A stretch of 64,000 bases of DNA, taken from NCBI GenBank assembly GCA_024686085.1, contig JAIBDT010000001.1:62001-126000 (forward strand), read 5' to 3'. Position 1 is the first letter of the stretch. Every line of letters begins with the position of its first letter. Origin of the DNA: Loktanella sp. (lineage in GTDB: Bacteria > Pseudomonadota > Alphaproteobacteria > Rhodobacterales > Rhodobacteraceae). The notes beneath the pieces are model-generated. The model was not told the DNA's origin and ran no database searches. It saw only the letters and a list, made by a program, of their open reading frames with translations. The position numbers and the translations under genes were made by a program. Positions 27,371-36,930 of the stretch are shown piece after piece.

Positions 27371-28345
27371 ATGGCAGTATATGATCAGGGGCATGCCCCC
27401 GTGTCAGGCGCAGCGCGCGCTGGTGCTTTGGTAAATTATGCAGGTGCAGCATTATCTTGCGCTCTTATCGTCGGTGTCGGCGTTTGGGGGTACAAGCTGG
27501 TTGTGCGTGATGTTTCGGGCATTCCCGTTGTGCGGGCAATAAGCGGTGAAATGCGCGTCCTTCCTGAAAACCCAGGCGGTGAAGTGTCGTTGCATACTGG
27601 TTTGTCCGTTAACGAAGTTGCAGCCGTAGGCGAGGCCGCGGGCCCCGAGGATAGCGTAGCATTGGCACCAACAATGGCGGGTTTGTCCGAGGAAGACCTA
27701 GAAGCCCAACCGATGGCGGAAGCTGAGGAAATGATTGCGCTTGATGAGGTGCCGCAAGCCAGTCCATCTGAGGTGCAAGTGCCTGTCGCGCTGAACGCTG
27801 AGCAACTTGTCGATGCACCGCTGACAACGAATGATATTCTCGCCCTTGCGGACCAAATCGCAGCCGGTGCTAAGCCGCTTTCAGATTTGGCGGATGGCGA
27901 AACAATCGAGCCAACGCTATCGGTAGCAGGGCAAGTTGTGCCGCACATTGCGTCAAGTGTGGCGGGCGTCTCTGTTTCGTTGCGTCCTACCGCGCGGCCA
28001 AAGTCATTGAGCGCTACGGGAGTTGAGGCCGCTTTAGCAGCCGCGGTTGCTGTTCCAATCGTTTCAGATGCCGTGAAAACTGAAGAATTTGCTGTGGGGA
28101 CGAAGCTTGTGCAGCTCGGCGCCTTTCCATCAGTTGCAGTTGCCGCCGCCGAGTGGGACCGTCTCACGGGGCGCTTTGGCGATGTCATGAGCGGAAAGTC
28201 TCGGGTTATTCAATCCGCGACATCAGGCGGCAAGGACTTTTACCGATTGCGCGCTCAGGGCTTTGCTGAATTGAACGATGCCCGTCGTTTCTGTGCCACT
28301 ATGGTTGCAGAGAACGTTGATTGTATCCCTGTTGTGGTTCGCTAA
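27371..28345 (+). CDS. SPOR domain-containing membrane protein
   Basis: 324 residues. A short cytoplasmic N-terminus, one transmembrane helix (about 27-47, AGAALSCALIVGVGVWGYKLVV), a long low-complexity acidic and Ala/Pro linker (about 75-200), then a C-terminal SPOR fold (KLVQLGAFPSVAVAAAEWDRL ... DFYRLRAQGFAELNDARRFCATMV). SPOR domains bind denuded peptidoglycan at the division septum. nagZ starts immediately after the stop codon, linking it to cell-wall turnover. Confidence 0.92.
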   Translation: MAVYDQGHAPVSGAARAGALVNYAGAALSCALIVGVGVWGYKLVVRDVSGIPVVRAISGEMRVLPENPGGEVSLHTGLSVNEVAAVGEAAGPEDSVALAPTMAGLSEEDLEAQPMAEAEEMIALDEVPQASPSEVQVPVALNAEQLVDAPLTTNDILALADQIAAGAKPLSDLADGETIEPTLSVAGQVVPHIASSVAGVSVSLRPTARPKSLSATGVEAALAAAVAVPIVSDAVKTEEFAVGTKLVQLGAFPSVAVAAAEWDRLTGRFGDVMSGKSRVIQSATSGGKDFYRLRAQGFAELNDARRFCATMVAENVDCIPVVVR

Positions 28346-29353
28346 ATGGTTTGTAATGCTACGATTCTAGGATCGGAAGGTCACGTCGTAACTGGTTGGG
28401 AAAAATCGTTTTTTCGCGATGTGGATCCATTTGGTTTCATCGTTTTTGCACGTAATGTCGACACTCCCGACCAATTGCGCAGATTAACGTCGGATCTGCG
28501 CGACGCCGTGGGCCGCGATGCTCCGGTGTTGATCGATCAAGAGGGGGGACGCGTGCAGCGCATGCGTCGTCCGCACTGGCGTGAGTACTTACCCGCACTC
28601 GAGCAGATGGAAAAAGCATCTAACCCGATGCGCGCACAATGGATACGCAATAGATTAATCGCTCAGGAACTCCATGACGTCGGGATTGACGTGAACTGTG
28701 CGCCCTTGGCTGATTTGGTTGAAGATGAAACTCATCCCGTTTTACGCAACCGCCTATATGGGAACGATCTCGAAACGGTCGTTGCCGCTGCGCGTGTCTG
28801 CGCTGACGCGTTCTTGGCGGGCGGCGTCCTTCCAGTTCTCAAGCACATCCCGGGATATGGTCGTGCGTCGGTCGACAGTCATATGGATTTGCCGACCGTA
28901 ACTGTGCCGCGTAGTGCATTGGAAAAACACGACTTTGCCCCATTTAGGGCGCTTAACGACATTGCAATGGGCATGACCGCTCATATCGTTTTTGCGGGCA
29001 TCGATCCTTTGAATCCTGCGACGACATCATCAAAAATGATCGAAGTGATCCGTGAAGATATTGGCTTCGATGGATTAATTATGTCAGATGATATATCGAT
29101 GGAGGCGCTGTCTGGAACAATCGACCAACGCGCCGCGGCCTTGATTGCCGCTGGGTGCGATATTGCGTTGCACTGCAATGGTAAGGCTCACGAGATGGCT
29201 TTGGTTGCGTCTGCGGCAGGCGAGATGACCCCCACGGCTGTTATCCGCGCTGATCGTGCCTTGGCTCAACGTAAAACGCCCGAAAATATTGACATTTTGG
29301 CCCTGATTGCGGAACTTGAAGCGCTTTTGGCGTTAGGGTCCTGTGACAGATAG
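28346..29353 (+). CDS. nagZ: Beta-N-acetylhexosaminidase (NagZ, GH3)
   Basis: 335 residues, ATG directly after the SPOR stop. Glycoside hydrolase family 3: LIDQEGGRVQRMRRPHW, GIDVNCAPLADL, the histidine loop KHIPGYGRASVDSHMDLP and the nucleophile region FDGLIMSDDISMEAL (Asp about 249). It removes GlcNAc from recycled muropeptides in the cytoplasm. Part of the SPOR-nagZ-scpA-scpB run; its end overlaps scpA by 11 bp. Confidence 0.95.
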   Translation: MVCNATILGSEGHVVTGWEKSFFRDVDPFGFIVFARNVDTPDQLRRLTSDLRDAVGRDAPVLIDQEGGRVQRMRRPHWREYLPALEQMEKASNPMRAQWIRNRLIAQELHDVGIDVNCAPLADLVEDETHPVLRNRLYGNDLETVVAAARVCADAFLAGGVLPVLKHIPGYGRASVDSHMDLPTVTVPRSALEKHDFAPFRALNDIAMGMTAHIVFAGIDPLNPATTSSKMIEVIREDIGFDGLIMSDDISMEALSGTIDQRAAALIAAGCDIALHCNGKAHEMALVASAAGEMTPTAVIRADRALAQRKTPENIDILALIAELEALLALGSCDR

Positions 29354-30137
29354 CATTTTTCAAGAGGACGTTCAAACGGTCGCCGAGCGGCAAGCTGCCG
29401 AGGCATTGATCGTCGACGTAGGTGCCTTTGAAGGCCCGCTTGACCTTTTATTGACTTTGTCGCGCACCCAAAAGGTTGATCTGCGCCAAATTTCTATCCT
29501 TGAACTCGCGCAGCAATATCTTGCTTTTGTCGAGCAAGCTAAAAAGCTTCGGCTTGAATTAGCGGCTGATTATTTGGTCATGGCGGCGTGGCTCGCGTTT
29601 CTGAAGTCGCGGCTTCTGTTGCCTCCTGATCCAACGGAAGAAGGACCTTCTGGCGAAGAATTGGCGGCGCATCTTGCTTTCCAATTGGAGCGGCTAGAGG
29701 CGATGCGCAATGCGGCCGCAAAGCTGATGGCGCGGGATCAATTAGGGCGGGACTTTTTTGCGCGTGGTATTACCGAGGACGTGCAGCGGGTTCGCCGTGT
29801 GACGTACACCGCAACATTGCTTGACTTGATGCAAGGCTATGCGCGGATCAGAACCAAGGATGATTTTAGACCGTTTGTTCTTGACCGCGACTCTGTCATG
29901 ACAATGGAAGAGAGCCTTGCCCGCATGAGGCATCTCATAGGCTTTGCAGGGGATTGGACTGATATTGCCAGTTATCTCCCAGAAGGATGGGACGTTGACC
30001 CTGTAAAGCGCCGCTCTGCGACTGCCGCGACCTTTGCTGCGTCACTCGAACTGGCGAAAGAAGGCAAGATTGATATCCGCCAAGGCGAAACTTTTGCTCC
30101 GATACAAATTCGTAAAAGGGAGCCTCGCGATGGCTAA
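29343..30137 (+). CDS. scpA: Segregation and condensation protein A
   Basis: 264 residues from a GTG start at 29343 overlapping nagZ by 11 bp. Kleisin signature: FEGPLDLLLTLSRTQKVDLRQISILELAQQYLAFVEQ at the N-terminus and a winged-helix C-terminus. ScpA bridges the SMC dimer heads with ScpB in chromosome condensation and segregation. Alpha-type ScpA with an N-terminal extension of about 25 residues. scpB overlaps its 3' end by 8 bp. Confidence 0.95.
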   Translation: MTDSIFQEDVQTVAERQAAEALIVDVGAFEGPLDLLLTLSRTQKVDLRQISILELAQQYLAFVEQAKKLRLELAADYLVMAAWLAFLKSRLLLPPDPTEEGPSGEELAAHLAFQLERLEAMRNAAAKLMARDQLGRDFFARGITEDVQRVRRVTYTATLLDLMQGYARIRTKDDFRPFVLDRDSVMTMEESLARMRHLIGFAGDWTDIASYLPEGWDVDPVKRRSATAATFAASLELAKEGKIDIRQGETFAPIQIRKREPRDG

Positions 30138-30765
30138 GTCCAATAATGATAGTCTTTTTGAAGCGCCGCCGATGGCCGAACAAGAACGTATGGTCGAAGC
30201 CATCCTGTTTGCAACCGCGGACCCAGTTTCGGTGCTAGAGTTGACTGGCCGTATGCCCCATGGCTGTGATCCTGCCGAGGCTTTGGCATACGTGCGCAAA
30301 CGTTACGAGGGTCGTGGCGTAAACCTGGTCAAGATCGGAGATGCATGGGCGTTTCGAACAGCTGGTGACCTTGGGTTTTTGATGCAAAAAGAAACGATAG
30401 AGACACGCAAGTTGTCTCGTGCAGCCATCGAGACCTTGGCGATTGTGGCCTATCATCAGCCCGTGACACGCGCCGAGATTGAAGAAATTCGCGGCGTATC
30501 AGTCAGTCGGGGTACCGTAGACCAATTGATCGAGCTTGAGTGGGTGCGTATAGGGCGCAGACGAATGACACCAGGTCGGCCTGTTACTTTTGTTGTAACA
30601 CAAGGGTTCCTTGACCACTTTGGTTTGGAGAATGCACGCGACCTGCCTGGTCTCAAGGAACTAAGAGCGGCAGGTTTGTTAGAGAACCGACCACGACCAG
30701 AAACCGTGGTTGAGACCGACGAAGACGAAGATGATGATCAGGTTGATTTGTTCGAAGATGATTAG
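30130..30765 (+). CDS. scpB: Segregation and condensation protein B
   Basis: 211 residues from ATG 30130, which overlaps the scpA stop and has AAAAGGGAGCC upstream; an earlier in-frame start at 30034 lies deep inside scpA and is rejected. Two winged-helix domains: MVEAILFATADPVSVLELTGRM and TRKLSRAAIETLAIVAYHQPVTRAEIEEIRGVSVSRGTVDQL, the latter the family hallmark. The tail is strongly acidic (ETDEDEDDDQVDLFEDD). It works with ScpA and SMC. Confidence 0.95.
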   Translation: MAKSNNDSLFEAPPMAEQERMVEAILFATADPVSVLELTGRMPHGCDPAEALAYVRKRYEGRGVNLVKIGDAWAFRTAGDLGFLMQKETIETRKLSRAAIETLAIVAYHQPVTRAEIEEIRGVSVSRGTVDQLIELEWVRIGRRRMTPGRPVTFVVTQGFLDHFGLENARDLPGLKELRAAGLLENRPRPETVVETDEDEDDDQVDLFEDD

Positions 30766-30852
30766 AATTTTATAGAAAATCGAGCTTTTTAACAATTCGT
30801 TTGCTTCAGCGATTTAGCGGTAACGGTGTCTTCTAGTTTCGGACCGTTAGCC

Positions 30853-32232
30853 ATGATTTCAGACCCGCACGATACAGTTAAATCACGATGCCGTTATGTA
30901 TTGATGGCGTTTGTATTGCGAAAACCTCTTGCTACAACTGCGATTTTGTTAGGAATTTTGGGTGTTCTACAAAACACTGCGGGTGTGGATTTTCTGTTCC
31001 GGCCGTCCTCGTATGGGGCATCAACTCACCCGTTAACTGGTCTTGCTATTCTACTTCTCGCGACTTTCGTGCGTGGTCAAAAGGGTTTCCGACCAATTCC
31101 AGTGATGCGCAACATTATTCTGGGATGCGTACTTTCCTTAATTTGTGCGAAAGTATTGATACAAAACATAGTTTCTGTCCCTCTGCCGAGCAGTATAAGC
31201 CTATCATCATGGGGGCAAATGGGAACAGACACAGGTATTAGTCTGGCGTTGCTCCATGCGGCGGTATTGCTTTAAAGAAAGAACGCCAATCTTGGCTTAC
31301 TTTGTGCCTTTAGCGCAGCGTCCTTCATTGGCAGCTCGTTCCTCGCTTTTAGCTACGGTCATGTCTTATTTGAGGGACAAATGGCGGTTGCGACACTCGT
31401 TGCTTTGGTCCCCTTAACGTTGTCCGTTCTGACGCTTTATGCGCGGCGTCCTATGATGCGAGTCATCATGTTGGCTGGGCCCGTCGGTGAAAGAACGCGC
31501 AATGCAATTGCAGTGGGGAGCATTGTGCCTTGGTTCGGCGGTCTGCTCTTATATCGTTGGATTGGCGTTCCAGAACGTGTGATCCCCGCCGAAGCACTGA
31601 TTGTCGGGGCTACGATCTTAAGTATTACACTGGTCGCGGTTGCATCAGGGCTTTTTCATGAACGGGTAGACCGTGCTCGTCGGGAATTGTCTCGGGAGTT
31701 GATGGAAATGGCTAGCACGGACCATCTAACAAAGCTCTTAAATCGCAATGGCATAACTTTTGAATTGGAAAAAAGATGGGCAGCATTCCATAGATTCGGC
31801 ACCTCGCAATGCGTAATGATGATGGACCTAGACCACTTCAAAAAGATCAATGATGAGTTCGGACACGATCAAGGTGATCGCGTGCTGACAGGCGTTTCCA
31901 AAAGACTACGTCCATGTTTGCGAAGTGGCGACTCATTAGGGCGCTGGGGCGGAGAAGAGTTTATAGTGCTTTTGCAAGACGTTGATAAAATCAGAGCAAT
32001 TGCGTTGGCAGAACGCATGCGTAAAGCTGTTGCGAGCATGACCTTTGAAGGTATACGCACTAAAAAGTCGAAAAAGAACGTAACAGCTTCAATTGGCGTC
32101 GCGTTTTTCAAAAATGGCGACTGCGGATATGAAGAATCAATCAAACGTGCCGATCTGGCGCTATATGAAGCAAAAACAAAAGGACGCAACCGCGTCGAAA
32201 CCGTTTTTCCAAACGCGAAAAGCGCAGCATAA
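30853..32232 (+). pseudogene. GGDEF diguanylate cyclase gene interrupted by an in-frame TAA
   Basis: One continuous reading frame from ATG 30853 (or GTG 30826) to 32232 is broken only by TAA at 31273-31275. The part before it gives about 140 residues with three to four membrane helices; the frame stays open after the stop (RKNANLGLLCAFSAASFIG and on) into three more helices and a GGDEF domain. The domain is intact: STDHLTKLLNRNG, DLDHFKKINDEFGHDQGD, active site GRWGGEEF, with the inhibitory RSGD I-site five residues earlier. The 3' part could restart at ATG 31381 and make a shorter c-di-GMP synthase, so loss of function is likely but not certain. Confidence 0.85.
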
Positions 32233-32239
32233 GTAGTTG

Positions 32240-33322
32240 TTAATTTTTTGCGAAATGCTTGGACAACTTTAAGCCCTGTCCTTGGTAATTTGACTTGATT
32301 TCGCGGCCATACAACGCGTTCGGCATGGCGGCCATATGTTCATAGATAAGACGCCCCACCACTTGTCCGTGTTCCAGAACGAAAGGCGCCTCGTGGCAAC
32401 GCACTTCGAGCACACCGCGTGATCCAGTCCCGCCTGCCTCTGCATATCCAAACCCTGGATCGAAAAAGCCTGCGTAATGCACGCGAAATTCACCAACCAT
32501 GGCGATATACGGCGCCATTTCTGCCGCAAACATCGGGGGAATTACTATCGATTCCCGACTGACAAGAATGTAAAATGCCCCAGGGTCCAATATGATCCAA
32601 CCGTCTTTGCTATGAACTTCTTCCCAGTACTCAGAGGGATTGTAATGGTCCAAGAAAGAAAGGTCGATCACACCAGTATGTGGTTTCGCACGATATCCGA
32701 CGAGCGTGCCGCTTTTTGGCTCGAGATCCACTGAAAAGCCCAAACCATCCGATATGACGGGCTGACCCGAAACTATAGGGGTCGCGTTATGCAATCCTTG
32801 CAGTTCGGCGTCTGTCAATGTGGTTTTCCCGACTCGGAAAATAATTTGGTTCAGCATTTGGCCCATTCGGGCAACCACTGAGAATGAGCGCGGACAAATT
32901 TCGACGTACAGGGGGCCATTATATCCTGCCGGTACGCGATCAAACTCGACGCCACGGTCGGTGATGATGCGGGTCAAGAGGTCGAGGCGGCCAATCGACG
33001 ATTTGGCAGATGCAGCCCCCAAAATTGTCGCCGGCAATGACAAATATTCCAACAAGGGCACAACGTAGACACAGCCTTTCTCCAGAACAGCGCCGTTCGT
33101 CAGATCAATTTCGTGCATTTGAAAGTCGCGAAGACGTTCAGTAACTGTGCGATTGCGTCCAGCAAGGAAAGAAGCCCTCACGCGATACGCGGTCCCGGCA
33201 AGGCGTAAGTCAAGAGACGCAGGTTGAATTTGGTTCGCCTCAATTGGCTCGGAGGCAGAAATGCAGTTTTGATCAATCAATTCTCGCAACTGATGGTCTG
33301 CTAAAACGCCAGAATGTGTCAT
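32240..33322 (-). CDS. dcd: 2'-deoxycytidine 5'-triphosphate deaminase, double-length type
   Basis: 360 residues, about twice a normal Dcd. Two dCTP deaminase/dUTPase-like halves: the first has IQPASLDLRLAG, ASAKSSIGRLDLLTRIITDRG and PLYVEICPRSF; the second has VIDLSFLDHYNPSEYWEE, GEFRVHYAGFFDPGFGYAEAGGTGSRGVLEVR. This long form is standard in Rhodobacterales and related groups. It deaminates dCTP to dUTP, supplying dTTP synthesis. Convergent with the GGDEF gene 7 bp away; tRNA-Pro lies just upstream on the same strand. Confidence 0.92.
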   Translation of the reverse strand: MTHSGVLADHQLRELIDQNCISASEPIEANQIQPASLDLRLAGTAYRVRASFLAGRNRTVTERLRDFQMHEIDLTNGAVLEKGCVYVVPLLEYLSLPATILGAASAKSSIGRLDLLTRIITDRGVEFDRVPAGYNGPLYVEICPRSFSVVARMGQMLNQIIFRVGKTTLTDAELQGLHNATPIVSGQPVISDGLGFSVDLEPKSGTLVGYRAKPHTGVIDLSFLDHYNPSEYWEEVHSKDGWIILDPGAFYILVSRESIVIPPMFAAEMAPYIAMVGEFRVHYAGFFDPGFGYAEAGGTGSRGVLEVRCHEAPFVLEHGQVVGRLIYEHMAAMPNALYGREIKSNYQGQGLKLSKHFAKN

Positions 33323-33382
33323 CGTCGTCCTTTCAAACCTACAAAAACGCCCGCTGTGCGTGGCACAAGCGGGCGATTGTTT

Positions 33383-33459
33383 TGGTCGGGCTAGCAGGAC
33401 TCGAACCTGCGACCTTCCGTCCCCCAGACGGACGCGCTACCAGGCTGCGCTATAGCCCG
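33383..33459 (-). tRNA. tRNA-Pro (anticodon GGG)
   Basis: A 77-nt cloverleaf on the minus strand including the encoded CCA (33383-33385). The acceptor stem pairs CGGGCTA with TAGCCCG; the anticodon stem TCCGT/ACGGA holds loop CTGGGGG, giving anticodon GGG; the T arm has the standard GGTTCGAGTCC. It reads CCC and CCU proline codons. Confidence 0.96.
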
Positions 33460-33508
33460 ACTGGCGGTGTTCATAACCGATTTGCAGGAGCAGGCAAGAC
33501 CCAATTGC

Positions 33509-34069
33509 TTATGCTGCACGTATCCTGTCGCGCAACATCTCCAGGCGCATCAAAAGAGGGGTAATCTGGCGACTTTTTTGCCTGATTGAATATTTGTCGA
33601 TTTTAGTAATCGCAGGCAATAGGGCAGGGCGCACTGTCTGGGGCGAGACAGGGGCGGCTGCTGAGGCAGGCGCTGGTTGTGGCGTAGGTTCATCTCTAAG
33701 CAAAGGAGCAGTAGCTTCTGTCGGAGGCATTTGTGTCTCAATCTTAGCAGCATCGACAATCAGCATAGAGGCAGTAGTTTCCTGCGCCGCATCATCCTGA
33801 GCATTGCCAAGCGCCATCACATGTTTAACACCAGATTCGCGCAACAATTTTTGCGCACCTTTAATGGTCATGCCTTGATCATGCAGCAAAACTTTGATGC
33901 CAGCCAAAAGGGATATGTCTTCTGGACGATAGTAACGTCGACCGCCCGCGCGCTTGACGGGTTTGATCTGTGTGAACTTGCTTTCCCAGAATCGCAAAAC
34001 GTGTGTCGGGGTATCAAGTACAGTTGAAACCTCGCTAATAGTGCGAAATGCGTCGCGAGATTTGGCCAT
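33509..34069 (-). CDS. MerR family transcriptional regulator
   Basis: 186 residues. N-terminal winged helix-turn-helix [69 protein letters not shown] is MerR-like, followed by a Pro/Ala-rich tail and a basic C-terminus rather than a metal-binding region. The position directly downstream of ihfA is conserved in alphaproteobacteria; the target is unknown to me. Confidence 0.9.
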   Translation of the reverse strand: MAKSRDAFRTISEVSTVLDTPTHVLRFWESKFTQIKPVKRAGGRRYYRPEDISLLAGIKVLLHDQGMTIKGAQKLLRESGVKHVMALGNAQDDAAQETTASMLIVDAAKIETQMPPTEATAPLLRDEPTPQPAPASAAAPVSPQTVRPALLPAITKIDKYSIRQKSRQITPLLMRLEMLRDRIRAA

Positions 34070-34077
34070 TTTTGGTC

Positions 34078-34377
34078 CTACTTGTTACCTGCCGCAACCC
34101 GATCTTTCATCAGATTGGATGGGCGGAATGTCAAAACGCGGCGGGGGTGAATAGGCACCTCTTCGCCAGTCTTTGGGTTGCGGCCAACACGTGCCGCTTT
34201 TTCGCGGATCGAGAAAGTACCGAAAGATGAAATTTTAACCGTTTGACCGCTCACAAGCGCGTCAGATACGTGAGCCAAAACGCTTTCTACAAGATCGGCA
34301 CTTTCGTTGCGTGAAAGCCCAACTTGCGAGTGAACGGCATCGGCCAAATCCATCCGTGTCAATGTCTTGTCAGCCAT
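34078..34377 (-). CDS. ihfA: Integration host factor subunit alpha
   Basis: 99 residues. HU/IHF fold: [34 protein letters not shown], then the beta arm [34 protein letters not shown], whose [11 protein letters not shown] tip with the intercalating Pro is the DNA-bending element. Forms a heterodimer with IhfB and bends DNA at specific sites. Ends 8 bp before the merR start; fabH ends 92 bp upstream of it. Confidence 0.96.
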   Translation of the reverse strand: MADKTLTRMDLADAVHSQVGLSRNESADLVESVLAHVSDALVSGQTVKISSFGTFSIREKAARVGRNPKTGEEVPIHPRRVLTFRPSNLMKDRVAAGNK

Positions 34378-34469
34378 ATTTTCCCCCTGGAATTTTCATG
34401 ACCATAGGCGACACACAATTTCAGAGTCAATAACAAGGGCTTGCAAGGCACTTTTAAAGGCAGTTTTTC

Positions 34470-35441
34470 CTACCAGCGTAGGACAACTGCACCCCAAGCA
34501 AGGCCACCGCCAATGGCTTCCGTGACAATCAAGTCGCCTTTTTTGATTTGTCCACGTGCTACGCCAACAGACAGCGCAAGCGGAATTGATGCAGCTGAGG
34601 TGTTTCCATGGTCCTGAACGGTCACAACGACCCGGTCCATGCCAACGCCAAGTTTTCTTGCTGTAGATTTAATAATCCGGATGTTGGCTTGATGCGGCAC
34701 GACCCAATCGACGTCGTCGGCACCAAGGCCCACCTTATCTAGCGCTCTGTGGGCCGTTTGAGCCAACTTTTCGACGGCATGTTTGAATATTTCTTGGCCT
34801 TGCATCCGCAGGACGCCAGTCGTTTGTGTTGAGACGCCGCCGTCGACATATAGCAAATCGCGATAGGTGCCATCTGAATTGAGGTCCGTGGAAAGGATGC
34901 CACGATCATCAGTGGACCCTGCGCCGGTTTGCGCTTCGAGCAACACAGCACCAGCTCCATCACCAAAAAGAACGCATGTCGATCGGTCGGTCCAATCCAT
35001 GATCCTGCTAAAAGTTTCCGCACCAATGACCAAAACGCGGCCCGCTTGCTCAGATACAATCAACGCGTTTGCATTTGACAGCGCAAAGGCAAAACCGGCA
35101 CAAACCGCTTGAACATCAAAGGCATAGCCGGTGGTGTTACCTATTTTTTCTTGCACCATTGTTGCGGCAGAAGGGAATGTGAAATCAGCTGTCGACGTCG
35201 CAACAATGATTGCATCAACGTCATTTGCCGTTAGGCCTGCCATATCCAAGGCCTTTTGTGCAGCAAATGCAGCTAGGTCCGACGTGTTCTGGTTTGGCGC
35301 TGCAAAGTGGCGGCGTTCAATGCCCGAACGCGATTTGATCCATTCATCGGTGGTATCCAGTGTTTTCTCAAACTCTGAATTGGGCACGATGCGTTCGGGT
35401 AGGTAATGCCCAACACCTATTACGACTGCGCGACGTGTCAT
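34470..35441 (-). CDS. fabH: 3-oxoacyl-ACP synthase III
   Basis: 323 residues. Thiolase-fold condensing enzyme: catalytic Cys114 in DVQAVCAGFAFAL, His in DWVVPHQANIRII (about 250) and Asn in QDHGNTSAASIPLAL (about 280). It starts fatty acid synthesis by joining acetyl-CoA with malonyl-ACP. Follows plsX after 2 bp, so the two are surely translated from one message in the rpmF-plsX-fabH-ihfA order known from many bacteria. Confidence 0.97.
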   Translation of the reverse strand: MTRRAVVIGVGHYLPERIVPNSEFEKTLDTTDEWIKSRSGIERRHFAAPNQNTSDLAAFAAQKALDMAGLTANDVDAIIVATSTADFTFPSAATMVQEKIGNTTGYAFDVQAVCAGFAFALSNANALIVSEQAGRVLVIGAETFSRIMDWTDRSTCVLFGDGAGAVLLEAQTGAGSTDDRGILSTDLNSDGTYRDLLYVDGGVSTQTTGVLRMQGQEIFKHAVEKLAQTAHRALDKVGLGADDVDWVVPHQANIRIIKSTARKLGVGMDRVVVTVQDHGNTSAASIPLALSVGVARGQIKKGDLIVTEAIGGGLAWGAVVLRW

Positions 35442-35443
35442 GA

Positions 35444-36544
35444 TTACTGATCCGATTTGGTGTCTGGGCTGTCTTGAGGTGCATCTTGCGCAAGTGCCGC
35501 AGCAGATGCAACCCGCGCCGCAAGTTTGTCAGAAAAACCGGATTGTGCAAGCTGATAGGCTAGGTTCAAGGCTGCGGCGACGCCAGTCGCATCTGCACCG
35601 CCGTGGCTTTTGATGACAGTCTGGTTCAGGCCTAGGAAGACGCCGCCATTTACGCGACGTGGATCAATCCGCTTGCGAAGGCGGCGCAAAGAGCCGCGCG
35701 CAAACAAAGCGCCAAGCATCGAAAACGGCGACCGCATAAGTGATTCTTTCAGTAGGTCAGAGATTAATGTGGCTGTCCCTTCGCCAGTTTTAAGCGCAAC
35801 GTTGCCCGTGAAACCGTCCGTGACGATCACATCAACGCGAGCAGAGGGTAAATCTCCACCTTCAACGAATCCAACATAATCGTATTCGCCTTTTTCCGCA
35901 GCTTCGCCAATCATTTCATGGGCGACTTTCAGTTCGGCGCGGCCTTTGTGTTCCTCGGTTCCAACATTCAACAGGCCAATCCGAGGGCGTGCGATGTTTA
36001 GGCCATTACGTGCGTAAGATGCCCCCATAAGCGCATATGTCAGCAAATCGTCCTGATCGGCGCGAATGTCCGCTCCAGCATCCAACATCACGTTGAACCC
36101 TGCAGCATTCCTCGATGGCCAAAGACAGGCAATTGCTGGCCGGTTTACACCTTCGGCTTTGCGCAACCGCAACATTGAAATCGCCATCAACCCGCCTGTG
36201 TTCCCACAAGACACGGCCACAGCGGCATTCCCGTTCCGCACCGCCTCAACTGTGGACCACATAGACGTACCCTTGCCATGTCTTAGGACATGACTAGGCT
36301 TGTCCGTCATTTTCACGACATCCAACGCATCATGAACCGTCACTCTGTCTGCAATTCTATGCTTGCTGAGCAGGGAGGATAGTTCTGCCTCGGGGCCGTG
36401 TAATATTGCACGGGCCGTTGGGTTCTCTTTCAGAAACGCAGAAAGGCCTGCAACAACAGTTGCAGGCCCTTTGTCGCCACCCATTGCGTCAACGGAAATC
36501 ACATTCGCGGTTGTAGCGCTATGATCCGCTGAGGATGAGCTCAT
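35444..36544 (-). CDS. plsX: Phosphate acyltransferase PlsX
   Basis: 366 residues from ATG 36544, the first Met after the rpmF stop; the longer open frame overlaps rpmF. Family block ISVDAMGGDKGPATVVAGL at the N-terminus, then ALDVVKMTDKPSHVLRHGKGTSMW, VSCGNTGGLMAISMLRLRKAEGVNRPAIACLWPS and VVTDGFTGNVALKTGEGTA. It makes acyl-phosphate from acyl-ACP for phospholipid synthesis with PlsY. Sixteen bases separate it from rpmF. Confidence 0.96.
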   Translation of the reverse strand: MSSSSADHSATTANVISVDAMGGDKGPATVVAGLSAFLKENPTARAILHGPEAELSSLLSKHRIADRVTVHDALDVVKMTDKPSHVLRHGKGTSMWSTVEAVRNGNAAVAVSCGNTGGLMAISMLRLRKAEGVNRPAIACLWPSRNAAGFNVMLDAGADIRADQDDLLTYALMGASYARNGLNIARPRIGLLNVGTEEHKGRAELKVAHEMIGEAAEKGEYDYVGFVEGGDLPSARVDVIVTDGFTGNVALKTGEGTATLISDLLKESLMRSPFSMLGALFARGSLRRLRKRIDPRRVNGGVFLGLNQTVIKSHGGADATGVAAALNLAYQLAQSGFSDKLAARVASAAALAQDAPQDSPDTKSDQ

Positions 36545-36560
36545 GTCTGTTGACCGCAGC

Positions 36561-36767
36561 TTACGCTGCGTCTTCGTCCAAATCGACCTCTGTCGAGGAC
36601 GCAATCACTTCGCGTGTCGCGTAGTGGTTGCAAGATGGGCAAACGTGGTGTGGGCGCTTGAGCTCACCACAGTTGTCACACTCGTTTGGATTTGCTGCAA
36701 CAAGTGAGTCGTGTGAACGACGGTTGTTACGACGGGATTTGGATACTTTATTCTGCTGGACGGCCAT
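36561..36767 (-). CDS. rpmF: 50S ribosomal protein L32
   Basis: 68 residues. [22 protein letters not shown] is the L32 start, and the zinc ribbon [17 protein letters not shown] keeps all four cysteines (CxxC...CxxC), the C+ paralogue form. The acidic extension at the end ([11 protein letters not shown]) is usual in alphaproteobacteria. 163 bp lie between the upstream yceD-like gene and rpmF; a gene-free spacer with no clear terminator. Confidence 0.96.
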   Translation of the reverse strand: MAVQQNKVSKSRRNNRRSHDSLVAANPNECDNCGELKRPHHVCPSCNHYATREVIASSTEVDLDEDAA

Positions 36768-36930
36768 GTCTCAACCCTATGATATGTGGGCGCTTTGGCC
36801 CTGATGTGTCTGTCTTGGCAGGCTCCTACGCGATTGTAGAGGCGCTGTCGAGACAAGATGTAAAACAGGCGGCGAACATACTGCGAATCTTTCGCGACGC
36901 AACCCTTTTTCCGATTGTTGGCTTCTTACC

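Noticed and set aside
27436-28188. 250-codon minus-strand open frame inside the SPOR protein gene
   Set aside because: It is the complement of the Ala/Pro/Glu-rich linker, giving Ser/Thr/Ala-rich noise.
31381-32232. Annotation of the GGDEF part as an independent intact gene
   Set aside because: The frame is continuous with the upstream membrane part apart from one TAA, and no ribosome site is evident before ATG 31381; a restart remains possible.
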